A DNA stretch of 64,000 nucleotides from an uncultured Anderseniella sp. (GTDB lineage: Bacteria > Pseudomonadota > Alphaproteobacteria > Rhizobiales > Aestuariivirgaceae), in contig CANKYU010000001.1 of assembly GCA_947488295.1 (NCBI GenBank), forward strand, positions 558,001 through 622,000, written 5' to 3'. The position numbers and the translations under genes are program-made. The notes under the pieces were generated by a model. That model made no database searches, was not told the origin of the DNA, and saw only the letters and a list, made by a program, of their open reading frames with translations. Shown here one piece after another: positions 40,197 to 47,746 of the stretch; the stretch's first letter is position 1; every line of letters begins with the position of its first letter.

Positions 40197-41153
40197 TTAA
40201 TCTGTGTTACGCAACAGCTTCATCGTCGGAACCAGCAGAAACTTCGCAACGGGTATCAGGGCAAGGCCGAGAGCCAGGCCGAGGATGCCATCGGCGGTGG
40301 CCGTCACCAGCCATTCGACAACGGCCTGAGCCGCGCTGACCTGTTGTGAAACCAGTGACGCAAAATGGTGTATTGTTTCATAGGGCAAGTGCACGCCCAG
40401 TGTGTGCAGTCCGTGCACTATGATATTGCCGCCGACCCAGAGCATGGCCGCGGTGCCAATGGTCGAAATCAATGTCATGACTGTCGGCATCGACTTGACG
40501 ATCGCTGTTCCGAACCATCGTGTGATGGCGAACCGGCCAACCTGGCTGATCTTCAGACCGACATCGTCTGCCTTGACCAGCAAGGCGACCGCGCCGTAAA
40601 CCGCTGCGGTGATGGCAATTGCAACCATTGCCAGAACGATCCCCTCGGTCCAGATGTTGTCGGCCTCGATCGCGGCAAGTGAAATTGTCATGATTTCCGC
40701 CGACAGGATGAAGTCGGTCTTGATGGCGCCTTTTACACGCTGTTCTTCCAGGTGGGCGGCATCCAGTGTTTCAGCCTGTTCCAGGTGGCTCTTGTCGTGG
40801 GGAACAAGCATATGCCAGACCTTTTCGGCGCCTTCGAAACACAGATAGGCGCCCCCGATCATCAGCAGCGGTGTCAGCAACCATGGTAGAGCCGCGTTCA
40901 GTAGCAGCGCGATTGGCAACAGGATGACCAGCTTGTTGAAAAATGATGCTCGCGCAATCTTCCAGACGATCGGCAATTCGCGGGCAGCCGGCAATCCGGT
41001 GACATATTTTGGTGTTACCGCGGCATCATCAATGACCACTCCAGCCGCCTTGCTGCCGGCCTTGGTGGCCTGGGCGGCGATGTCGTCGATTTGACTGGCT
41101 GCCAGTTTGGCAATCGCAGCAACATCATCCAAAAGTGCGAGTAAGCCGCTCAT
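40197..41153 (-). CDS. DUF808 family inner-membrane protein
   Basis: 318 residues. The start SGLLALLDDVAAIAKLAAS with QIDDIAAQATKAGSKAAGVVIDDAAVTPKYV is diagnostic of DUF808 (YedI-like) proteins. About six hydrophobic helices follow. LLMIGGAYLCFEGAEKVWH is also conserved. GGAGAAG precedes the ATG. The function is unknown. Confidence 0.9.
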   Translation of the reverse strand: MSGLLALLDDVAAIAKLAASQIDDIAAQATKAGSKAAGVVIDDAAVTPKYVTGLPAARELPIVWKIARASFFNKLVILLPIALLLNAALPWLLTPLLMIGGAYLCFEGAEKVWHMLVPHDKSHLEQAETLDAAHLEEQRVKGAIKTDFILSAEIMTISLAAIEADNIWTEGIVLAMVAIAITAAVYGAVALLVKADDVGLKISQVGRFAITRWFGTAIVKSMPTVMTLISTIGTAAMLWVGGNIIVHGLHTLGVHLPYETIHHFASLVSQQVSAAQAVVEWLVTATADGILGLALGLALIPVAKFLLVPTMKLLRNTD

Positions 41154-41380
41154 ATCTGAAGTCTTCTCCCCGGTGACGGATATTGTAGCACTGATTCTGA
41201 CATGCCGTCCTGTGGATCACAGAAAGACCACAACAGGTGTGGGTCACCTGTGTGACGGTTTCCTGGTTCCGTATTGCAGTCAAAATTTTTCAAGTCAACC
41301 TGCGGACCACCTTGTTCCGGTATGGCCCGCACGTCATTGTTTCGGGCTGACGCTGTCGGCCGGAAACGGAGGAACAGTAC

Positions 41381-41842
41381 ATGAGGTTTGGCCATATCAG
41401 CATGGTTGCGCGCGATACTGATCGCCTTGCCGAGTTTTACAAGACGGTTTTCGGATGTGAAGACATCGTCAAACGATGGCATATGTCCGGCAAACCGGTG
41501 TCCCGCGGCAATGGCGTGCCCAACTGTGAGATTTATGCGGCGTGGCTGAGCCTGCCTGGCGCAGACGGTCCGTTCCTGGAGATTTTCCAGTACAAGACCA
41601 TTGAGGATCGCGCGACACCTCCGGTAAATCAGCCTGGCTATGGGCACCTTTGTTTCGAAGTTGAAGATATCCATGCCTCGTTTGACGAGGTCATCGACGC
41701 GGGAGGGACGCCGCTTGGAAAAATAACCGATCTGGGGACTGCGGACGTTCCGGTCCTGTGTGTCTATGTGCGTGACCCGGAGGGTAATGTTTTGGAGCTG
41801 GAGCAGGAACGGGGCAAGCATCAAACCGGACACCGGCCATAG
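41381..41842 (+). CDS. VOC (glyoxalase/dioxygenase) family protein
   Basis: 153 residues with two beta-alpha-beta-beta-beta modules. Probable metal ligands are the His in RFGHISMVARDTDRLAEFY, the His in GYGHLCFEVEDI, and the terminal Glu in DPEGNVLELEQ. GGAGGAA precedes the ATG. It is similar in layout to lactoylglutathione lyase-like proteins; the substrate is unknown. Its stop lies 23 bases before the retron promoter. Confidence 0.85.
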   Translation: MRFGHISMVARDTDRLAEFYKTVFGCEDIVKRWHMSGKPVSRGNGVPNCEIYAAWLSLPGADGPFLEIFQYKTIEDRATPPVNQPGYGHLCFEVEDIHASFDEVIDAGGTPLGKITDLGTADVPVLCVYVRDPEGNVLELEQERGKHQTGHRP

Positions 41843-41864
41843 ATTTCGTCCGTAAAAAGAAGAC

Positions 41865-41893
41865 TTGGCAAACGCCCTCACTGTTTGCATAGT
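41865..41893 (+). promoter_or_regulatory. Sigma-70-like promoter of the retron
   Basis: TTGGCA (41865-41870), exactly 17 bases, CATAGT (41888-41893). Predicted initiation is near 41900, five bases before repeat a1 of the retron RNA, as expected for retron transcripts. Confidence 0.6.
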
Positions 41894-41904
41894 CAGGCAG
41901 CAGC

Positions 41905-42052
41905 GGCGGTCTTTGGATAACTCTGTACAGCGATGTGGAGAGTGGGGCGGGGTTATCCCCGCCTGCGACGACAACCAGAGCATACAAGGCGCTACCGGCG
42001 CTGGGTTTCACCCAGATCAGGTAACGCAAAACCGAGAACAGCAAAGACCGTC
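41905..42052 (+). ncRNA. Retron msr-msd RNA
   Basis: The ends are complementary: a1 GGCGGTCTTTG (41905-41915) and a2 CAAAGACCGTC (42042-42052), eleven pairs with one G-U. After a1 comes G41916, the likely 2'-5' branch guanosine. Then there is a hairpin ACUCU-g-UACA-GCGA-UGUG-g-AGAGU (41920-41943) and a perfect hairpin GGCGGGG-UUAU-CCCCGCC (41946-41963), which make the msr. A linker leads to an msd-like stem GCGCUAC/GUAACGC (41989-42027, one mismatch) closed by CUGGGU-UUC-ACCCAG. This order is that of known retron RNAs, and the reverse transcriptase starts 22 bases after a2. Exact msDNA ends are not predicted. Confidence 0.82.
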
Positions 42053-42073
42053 CGTTGCCATTCGATTGTCCAA

Positions 42074-43369
42074 ATGAATAGAAAAGACCTCGCGCGCAAT
42101 CTTGCGCACAGCCTGACACTTGGGGCGTGGTCGAAAGCGCACATTCATTCGACTCTGATCCGCAGGCTTCCGCGCCCGCTGCACCGGCTCGCCGATGCCA
42201 TCAGCTCTGATCTGGTATCAAACCGGCCTTACACCTATTCCCCGGATGTGAAAACTATCGCCAATGCCCTGCGGCAGAGTGATCAGTTCGAGAGGGTCTT
42301 CCGCTTTTGCAGCCGGCGCGACATCTGGCCTGATCCGGATTTGTCTTCGCCGGAAATGTCACCTATCACCGCGTTTGCAGCGCTGGATATTCCACAGCTT
42401 GCGACGCCGGATGCGCTTTCAGACTGGCTGCTGCTGCCAACTGAGCGTCTTGAATACCTTGCCGATCGGCACTCACGACATGAGGACCATGGCGATATGC
42501 AGGTGAACCACTATCACTACGTTCTGCAACGCAAGAAGTCTGGTGGCATGCGGGTCATCGAAGCGCCGAAGCCGGATCTGAAGGCGGTTCAACGGCGAAT
42601 ACTGCATGGCATTCTCGACAAGGTGCCGGCCCATCCTGATGCATTCGGATTTTCCAAGGGGCGAAGCTGCCTCGGCGCCGCAAACCGGCATGCGGGCGAA
42701 CAGGTTGTGGCCGGTTTCGATCTGAAGAACTTCTTTCCGTCAATCGGATCAGGGCGCGTGTTCGGGCTGTTCCGGTGCCTGGGCTATCCGCAACAGGTCG
42801 CGAGCCGGCTGACGGCGCTTTGCACTTCCACCACGCCTTCACGCGTGGTCGAGCGCATAGGCGTCGCCGACAGGGATCACTATCGAAAACCCCATTTACC
42901 TCAGGGATCACCGGCATCGCCTGCTCTTGCCAATCTGGCAGTCTTCACGCTCGACAGGCGGCTGTCGGCGCTCGCCAAAAGTCTGAACGCCAACTACAGC
43001 CGATACGCAGACGATCTGAGTTTTTCCGGTGACAGACAGATTGCGGGGACGGTGTTGCGCGCTGTTCCTCAAATTGTTGATGACGAAGGTTTCCAGCTGA
43101 ATCCAGCCAAGACGCGCCTGATGTCGAAAACAACCCGACAGGTCGTGACGGGAATTGTCGTGAACCGTCACCTCAATGTGACCCGCAAAGGCTTCGATCA
43201 GTTGAAGGCAATCATTCACGCATGTGGCAGGGCGGACGACTTGCGTTTGAGTGACCCGGCGTTCCGGGCTCGGTTGTTTGGGAAAATTGGCTGGGTGGAA
43301 GCGGTCAACCCGCATCGCGGGCAAAAGCTGTTGGACCTGTTAGCCACGGCACTGGCAAAGCGAAAGTGA
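42074..43369 (+). CDS. Retron reverse transcriptase
   Basis: 431 residues. The RT domain covers about residues 155-425. Catalytic aspartates lie in GFDLKNFFPSI (D216) and YSRYADDLSFSGD (D313, D314); LPQGSPASPALANL is RT motif 4. Retron marks are the VTG triplet (V358-G360 in QVVTGIVVN) and an NAxxH-like AANRH (residues 202-206, first Asn replaced by Ala). No maturase or endonuclease domain is present, which argues against a group II intron. The ~150-residue N-terminal extension is longer than in Ec86-type enzymes and recalls the long myxococcal RTs. No Shine-Dalgarno precedes the ATG. The enzyme should reverse-transcribe the upstream msd into branched msDNA; most studied retrons act in phage defence. 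Confidence 0.9.
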   Translation: MNRKDLARNLAHSLTLGAWSKAHIHSTLIRRLPRPLHRLADAISSDLVSNRPYTYSPDVKTIANALRQSDQFERVFRFCSRRDIWPDPDLSSPEMSPITAFAALDIPQLATPDALSDWLLLPTERLEYLADRHSRHEDHGDMQVNHYHYVLQRKKSGGMRVIEAPKPDLKAVQRRILHGILDKVPAHPDAFGFSKGRSCLGAANRHAGEQVVAGFDLKNFFPSIGSGRVFGLFRCLGYPQQVASRLTALCTSTTPSRVVERIGVADRDHYRKPHLPQGSPASPALANLAVFTLDRRLSALAKSLNANYSRYADDLSFSGDRQIAGTVLRAVPQIVDDEGFQLNPAKTRLMSKTTRQVVTGIVVNRHLNVTRKGFDQLKAIIHACGRADDLRLSDPAFRARLFGKIGWVEAVNPHRGQKLLDLLATALAKRK

Positions 43370-43678
43370 CCGTTGAGGCGCACTCCTTCGATGGCACCAC
43401 GGTCCCGAGCCGGCACATGCCCGCCGCCCGGCCCGTGCCAGACGGTCCGTTGTTTACAATCTTGTAAACTTCGCGAGACCGGCGTGTAAGCCAGATACTC
43501 TAAGGAGCGCCCGGAAACTTCAGGGGTGCGCTGGCGGCGTGCCGGGCTTTATCGCCGGCACTGCCGGCACGGTCTGAAAAACGAGAACAAAACCTGCCGC
43601 TACGGGACCCGGCTCCACGCCTGGCGTGCTGGTGCTTCAGTGTTTGACAATTCACCCCATCGCGCGAAACTGCCCCTC
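43370..43678. other. Intergenic region between retron and two-component system
   Basis: 309 bases. It has no effector gene for the retron. The palindrome at 43452-43469 is listed separately. An open frame from 43526 runs into the response regulator but lacks a Shine-Dalgarno or family resemblance before residue 1 of the receiver domain. Confidence 0.5.
43452..43469. promoter_or_regulatory. 18-bp palindrome, candidate operator of the two-component system
   Basis: GTTTACAA-TC-TTGTAAAC, a perfect dyad. Its centre (ACAA-NN-TTGT) has the same layout as the CusR/CopR box TGACAA-NN-TTGTCA bound by OmpR-type metal-response regulators. It lies 210 bases upstream of such a regulator gene, so autoregulation is plausible. 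Confidence 0.5.
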
Positions 43679-44356
43679 ATGCACCTGCTCATCGTCGAAG
43701 ACGACGCCACCATTGCCGAGTACATCCAGCGCGGCCTGACCGAGGCCGGACACAGTCATGACTTGTGCGATGACGGCCGTCACGGACTGGGCCTGGTTGT
43801 TCAGGGCAATTACGATGTGGTGATCGCGGACCGCCTGTTGCCCGGCCTGGACGGGCTGTCCATGGTCAAGGCCATGCGACAGGCTCAGTGCCAGGTGCCG
43901 GTGGTGTTCGTGACCTCGATCGGCGGGTTGAATGACCGGGTGGAAGGTCTTGAAGCGGGCGGCGATGACTATGTGGTCAAGCCGTTTGCCTTCATCGAGC
44001 TGATGGCGCGCATCAATGCCATAGCGAGGCGACCCAATATCAATACCGAACAGCTGATCCTCAAGGTTGCCGATCTTGAGATGGACATCCTCAAACGCCG
44101 GGTCACCCGGGCATCGACAGTCATTGATCTGAAGCCACGCGAGTTTGCCATTCTGGAGATGCTCATGCGCGCCGAGGGCCGGGTGATCACCCGTACCATG
44201 TTGCTTGAGCGCATCTGGGAGTTCAATTTCGATCCGCAGACCAGTGTGGTGGAAACCCAGATCAGCCGCTTGCGCGCGCAGGTCGACAGGCCGTTTGGGC
44301 AGCCGCTGATCCACACGGTGCGCAATACCGGATACCGCCTTCATGCAACGGCATGA
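43679..44356 (+). CDS. OmpR-family response regulator
   Basis: 225 residues from the ATG at 43679 (HLLIVEDDATIAEYIQRGL). The receiver phospho-acceptor is D51 in VVIADRLLPGLDG; the conserved Thr/Lys pair is in VVFVTSIGG and DDYVVKPFAF. The C-terminal winged helix (VIDLKPREFAILEMLMRAEG, then SVVETQISRLRAQVD and VRNTGYRLH) binds DNA. It overlaps the kinase gene by 14 bases. By resemblance it is nearest to CusR/TctD-like regulators. No Shine-Dalgarno is evident. Confidence 0.93.
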   Translation: MHLLIVEDDATIAEYIQRGLTEAGHSHDLCDDGRHGLGLVVQGNYDVVIADRLLPGLDGLSMVKAMRQAQCQVPVVFVTSIGGLNDRVEGLEAGGDDYVVKPFAFIELMARINAIARRPNINTEQLILKVADLEMDILKRRVTRASTVIDLKPREFAILEMLMRAEGRVITRTMLLERIWEFNFDPQTSVVETQISRLRAQVDRPFGQPLIHTVRNTGYRLHATA

Positions 44357-45701
44357 GTTTTTTCAAAGCTCCGCCTTTCGTCAGGCCGGAACTTTCGTTG
44401 CTCTGTTGTCGGCTGCTCTTTTGCTGGTCGGCTGGCTGTTTTATTCAACCCTGTCAGGTGAACTGCTGGAACATCTGGATGAGCGCATTGATGACCAGGT
44501 GGCGTTGTTTGAAACCCAGTTGAAAACCGATGGTGAAATCAGCCTGGTAGCTCTGATTCAGCGTCATATGCAAACCGGTGATGTGGAGGACCGGCTGTTT
44601 TACTTTGGCCGCAACGGTACCAGGATCGCCGGCACAGACCTGCCGGAAACCGTTCCCGGTGGTCGCGGTTACTTTACGCGAGCCGATATCGCAGGCGAAC
44701 TGGATCTGTATCGCTATGTCAACCGGAAGCTGGGGCAGCATGACCTGGTGGTGGCTTTTGAGGCCGAACACATTGAGGAAATGAATGCCATTCTCAGGCG
44801 TATCCTGGCGTGGTTCATTCCGCTGGTGCTGGTAATGGCCGTGATGCTGGCGCTGGTGTTTGCGCGGCGCTCGCAGGCGCGGCTTTCGGGGTTCCGGCAG
44901 TCGCTGGGCCGGGTGGCTGATGGCGAGTTGTCGGTCCGGCTGGCAGCGTCCGGCACAAACAGTGATGTCGACCGGTTTGCAAGGGAGATCAATGCCACTT
45001 TGGCTCGGCTGCAAACCACGGTTGAGGCCATCAGGCAGGTTAGCACCGACATCGCACATGACCTGAAAACCCCGATCGGGCGGCTGTCGATCGCCGTTGA
45101 GACCGCACTGGAAAAGTTCAATGCAGGCGCTGACGCCGCGCCCGATCTGCAGCAGGCCCAGGTCGAGGCGGATACCGTCAACCGCACGTTTGATGCCCTG
45201 TTGCGAATTTCACAGGTTGAGGCTGCCGACCGGACCAGCCAGTTTTCCCGGCTTGATTTTTCCCGCATCATCGAAAATCTGGTGGATGCCTATGAGCCGG
45301 CCATAGAAGAGGCGGGCGCACGGCTTTTCGTCGATCTTGCCCATGATGGCCGGCTGACGGTCAACGGCGATGCCTCGCTGATCACCCAGATGCTGGCCAA
45401 CCTGCTCGACAATGCCCTGAATCACGCGGGCAAGCCGGCAGCCTTTGCAATCAGGACCTGGAGCGACAAGACACATGTTGGCGTGGAGATAGCCGACAAT
45501 GGCCCCGGCATTCCGCCAGAAGAGCGCGACAAGGTCTTCCGCCGCCTCTACCGCCTCGACCGCAGCCGCACTACACCGGGAAACGGCCTCGGCCTGAGCC
45601 TGGTAAAAGCCGTAATCGAACTGCACGGCGGCGGGATAACGTTGTCCGATAACGAACCGGGATTGAAGGTCAGCATCCTGTTGCCCGTTGTTGGGGATTA
45701 G
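44343..45701 (+). CDS. Two-component sensor histidine kinase
   Basis: 452 residues. Two membrane helices (VALLSAALLLVGWLFYSTL and LAWFIPLVLVMAVMLALVF) flank a ~120-residue periplasmic sensor. A HAMP domain, a HisKA domain with H239 in DIAHDLKTPIGRL, and an ATPase domain (NLLDNALNHAGKP, VEIADNGPGIPPEE, GNGLGLSLVKAVIELHGG) follow. It phosphorylates the overlapping regulator. The sensor domain has no recognisable metal-binding cluster, so the signal is open. Confidence 0.93.
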   Translation: MQRHEFFQSSAFRQAGTFVALLSAALLLVGWLFYSTLSGELLEHLDERIDDQVALFETQLKTDGEISLVALIQRHMQTGDVEDRLFYFGRNGTRIAGTDLPETVPGGRGYFTRADIAGELDLYRYVNRKLGQHDLVVAFEAEHIEEMNAILRRILAWFIPLVLVMAVMLALVFARRSQARLSGFRQSLGRVADGELSVRLAASGTNSDVDRFAREINATLARLQTTVEAIRQVSTDIAHDLKTPIGRLSIAVETALEKFNAGADAAPDLQQAQVEADTVNRTFDALLRISQVEAADRTSQFSRLDFSRIIENLVDAYEPAIEEAGARLFVDLAHDGRLTVNGDASLITQMLANLLDNALNHAGKPAAFAIRTWSDKTHVGVEIADNGPGIPPEERDKVFRRLYRLDRSRTTPGNGLGLSLVKAVIELHGGGITLSDNEPGLKVSILLPVVGD

Positions 45702-45703
45702 GC

Positions 45704-45887
45704 CTAGAGCCTTTTACACTTAAATAGAAGCGTTTGATGGCACCAAATCAGTTCACTCGGCTAGGCGAAAAGCGAAGCGCGATGTGGTGCATCGTGCAAA
45801 CTTTTCAACGACGCCGATGGGCTGATTTGGTGCCAGCAAACGCAGAAAATCGGTCAAGCGATTCTATTCAAGTGTAAAAGGCTCTAG
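45704..45887. repeat. 184-base imperfect palindromic element, MITE-like
   Basis: The outer arms CTAGAGCCTTTTACACTT and AAGTGTAAAAGGCTCTAG continue for 26 bases with one mismatch. Inner arms GCGTTTG/CAAACGC (45730-45736 and 45837-45843) and TGGCACCAAATCAG/CTGATTTGGTGCCA (45738-45751 and 45822-45835) follow. The right side has 18 extra bases between outer and inner arms. The centre is non-coding. It starts three bases after the kinase stop and could also act as its terminator. No transposase is near. Confidence 0.75.
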
Positions 45888-46222
45888 TTGTCTGGAAGAC
45901 ATTGATTGGTTCCTTGGGGTTTATTGCCGCCGCAGCAAAAGGCTGTTGCAGCGGTTATGGGCAGTGATGGCCCGGAAAACCTGGCTGCCGGGATGCATCA
46001 CTGTGCGTGAGCGAGTAATGATCAAAATTTACTCAATATATACAGATCAGGAACAGACTCATTATTGACGGTTTGGTGAATACCCTTGTTTTCAACCGGC
46101 CTTGGCGAATATCTTCCAAAAGATACAAATGCAATTATTCCGGTTAGGAATGCAGCAGGACTTGATCTGCAAAATGCTCCGACCCATGATTATTGCGGAT
46201 TGTGGGGTGGAAGGAACCTGGA
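45888..46222. other. Intergenic region upstream of GGDEF gene
   Basis: 335 AT-richer bases with no gene. It presumably carries the promoter of the following GGDEF gene; I could not choose a single one. GGAAGGAACC lies just before the ATG at 46223. Confidence 0.5.
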
Positions 46223-47614
46223 ATGACAGAAAAATCTGATGTTAAGGAAGCCTTTGACAAGGCGGAATGCGGACTTCCGGACCCTGGTGCGGCAATGGAC
46301 GCAATTGCCAGGCTCGCGTCAGCTGCGTTGAGTGTGCCGCGTGTATTCGTGTCGGTGTCGTTTGGCGACCATGATATCCAGGCTTCCATCGGTCTGGGTA
46401 AGAGTGATGTCAGCACATGCGGTAAGCTGATTTGGCCTGTGCCAGGCCGTGCCGGCGTTCTGCAGGTTGGTGACCTCAAGAGAACCAAGCGGAAGAGTTT
46501 GCAGAAAATTGCGTCATCCCTGAAGTCTGCCCGCTCGGTGCTGGCAGTACCTGTTGTGGATGAAGACCGTGAAACGATAGGGGTAATTGCTGTTTTTGAC
46601 ACGGAGCCGCGGCGCTTTACCGCTTCAGACCGCGCTATTTTGAAAGACAGCGCTGTCAGTGTTTCCGGATTGGCGGCCTTGCGCCGCGCCGCCGTGCTGC
46701 ACCAGGCCGCGGAGGCAGAACTCAAGGACGCGATGGAAGCCCTGCCTGACGGTTTCGTTCTGTATGACAACAATGACCGGCTCGTGCATTGCAATCAGCG
46801 ATACCGGGAAATTTACAGGGAAAGTGGTGATCTGCGGGTGCCGGGCGTCAAGTTCAGTGACCTGATCCGTTCGGGTGTCGAACGCGGGCAGTATCCGGAT
46901 GCCATCGGCAATGAAGAAGAGTGGATTGCCCAACGAATACATGATCATCGTTATCCTGGTAAACCTCTTGAGCAGCACTTGCCGGGCGATCGATGGCTCA
47001 GAATCCAGGAGCGCCGGACAACGACCGGTGGCCTGGTCGGTTTCAGAATTGACATCACCGAGCTGAAACGCCAGGAGCGCGAGTTGAGCCGTCTGGCCTG
47101 GACGGACTCGCTGACGGGCGTGCTCAACCGGCATCGTTTTCTTGAACTTGCCGAGACCCAGCTGGCGCATTCGCAACGGCACTTCAGGGAAGTGTCCCTG
47201 CTGATGCTGGATCTGGACAACTTCAAGACCATCAATGACTGCCACGGACACGCGACCGGCGACTTTGTCCTGCGTTCCATATGCGAACGCTGGCAAGGCC
47301 AGCTTCGCGGACATGATCTGATCGGCAGACTGGGCGGTGAAGAGTTTTGCGTTCTGCTGCCGGATACCAGAGGCAGTGATGCGCTGATTGTCGCCGAGAG
47401 ACTGCGCAAGATCACCGCACAGCAGCCGTTGTGCCATGACGGCGAGACCATCAATGTCTCCGTCAGCATCGGAACGGCTGTATACGAGAATATCGCCGAT
47501 ACAATCACCTCTGTGATCAAGCGGGCTGACCAATGCCTGTACAAGGCGAAAAGCGCCGGCCGGAACCGTGTTGAAGCAAGCGATACTTCAGATCAGAGCA
47601 AGACTTCTGTCTGA
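46223..47614 (+). CDS. Diguanylate cyclase with GAF and PAS domains
   Basis: 463 residues from the ATG at 46223. The N-terminal ~150 residues form a GAF domain (AAMDAIARLASAALSVPRVFVSV, then ARSVLAVPVVDEDRETIGVI). A PAS domain follows (ALPDGFVLYDNNDRLVHCN) up to VGFRIDITELKRQERELS. The GGDEF domain has LTGVLNRHRFLE, LDLDNFKTINDCHGH and an intact GGEEFCVLLPD, so c-di-GMP synthesis is expected. No membrane helix is seen. It is followed by the GGDEF-EAL gene after 132 bases. Confidence 0.92.
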   Translation: MTEKSDVKEAFDKAECGLPDPGAAMDAIARLASAALSVPRVFVSVSFGDHDIQASIGLGKSDVSTCGKLIWPVPGRAGVLQVGDLKRTKRKSLQKIASSLKSARSVLAVPVVDEDRETIGVIAVFDTEPRRFTASDRAILKDSAVSVSGLAALRRAAVLHQAAEAELKDAMEALPDGFVLYDNNDRLVHCNQRYREIYRESGDLRVPGVKFSDLIRSGVERGQYPDAIGNEEEWIAQRIHDHRYPGKPLEQHLPGDRWLRIQERRTTTGGLVGFRIDITELKRQERELSRLAWTDSLTGVLNRHRFLELAETQLAHSQRHFREVSLLMLDLDNFKTINDCHGHATGDFVLRSICERWQGQLRGHDLIGRLGGEEFCVLLPDTRGSDALIVAERLRKITAQQPLCHDGETINVSVSIGTAVYENIADTITSVIKRADQCLYKAKSAGRNRVEASDTSDQSKTSV

Positions 47615-47746
47615 TATCTGAAGGTAGAGTTTATATTTGGTATATTTCCGCCTGGCCGGTTTTTTGTTTTCACAATATTTTAATCGCCATTGATCATTGT
47701 GCCTGCAGGGGTAAAAGCTCCGGCAAATAATCGGGATGTAAAACAG

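Noticed and set aside
41933..42073. In-frame 47-codon upstream extension of the reverse transcriptase
   Set aside because: It would run through the structured retron RNA and repeat a2, and has no resemblance to RT N-termini; the ATG at 42074 fits known retron layout.
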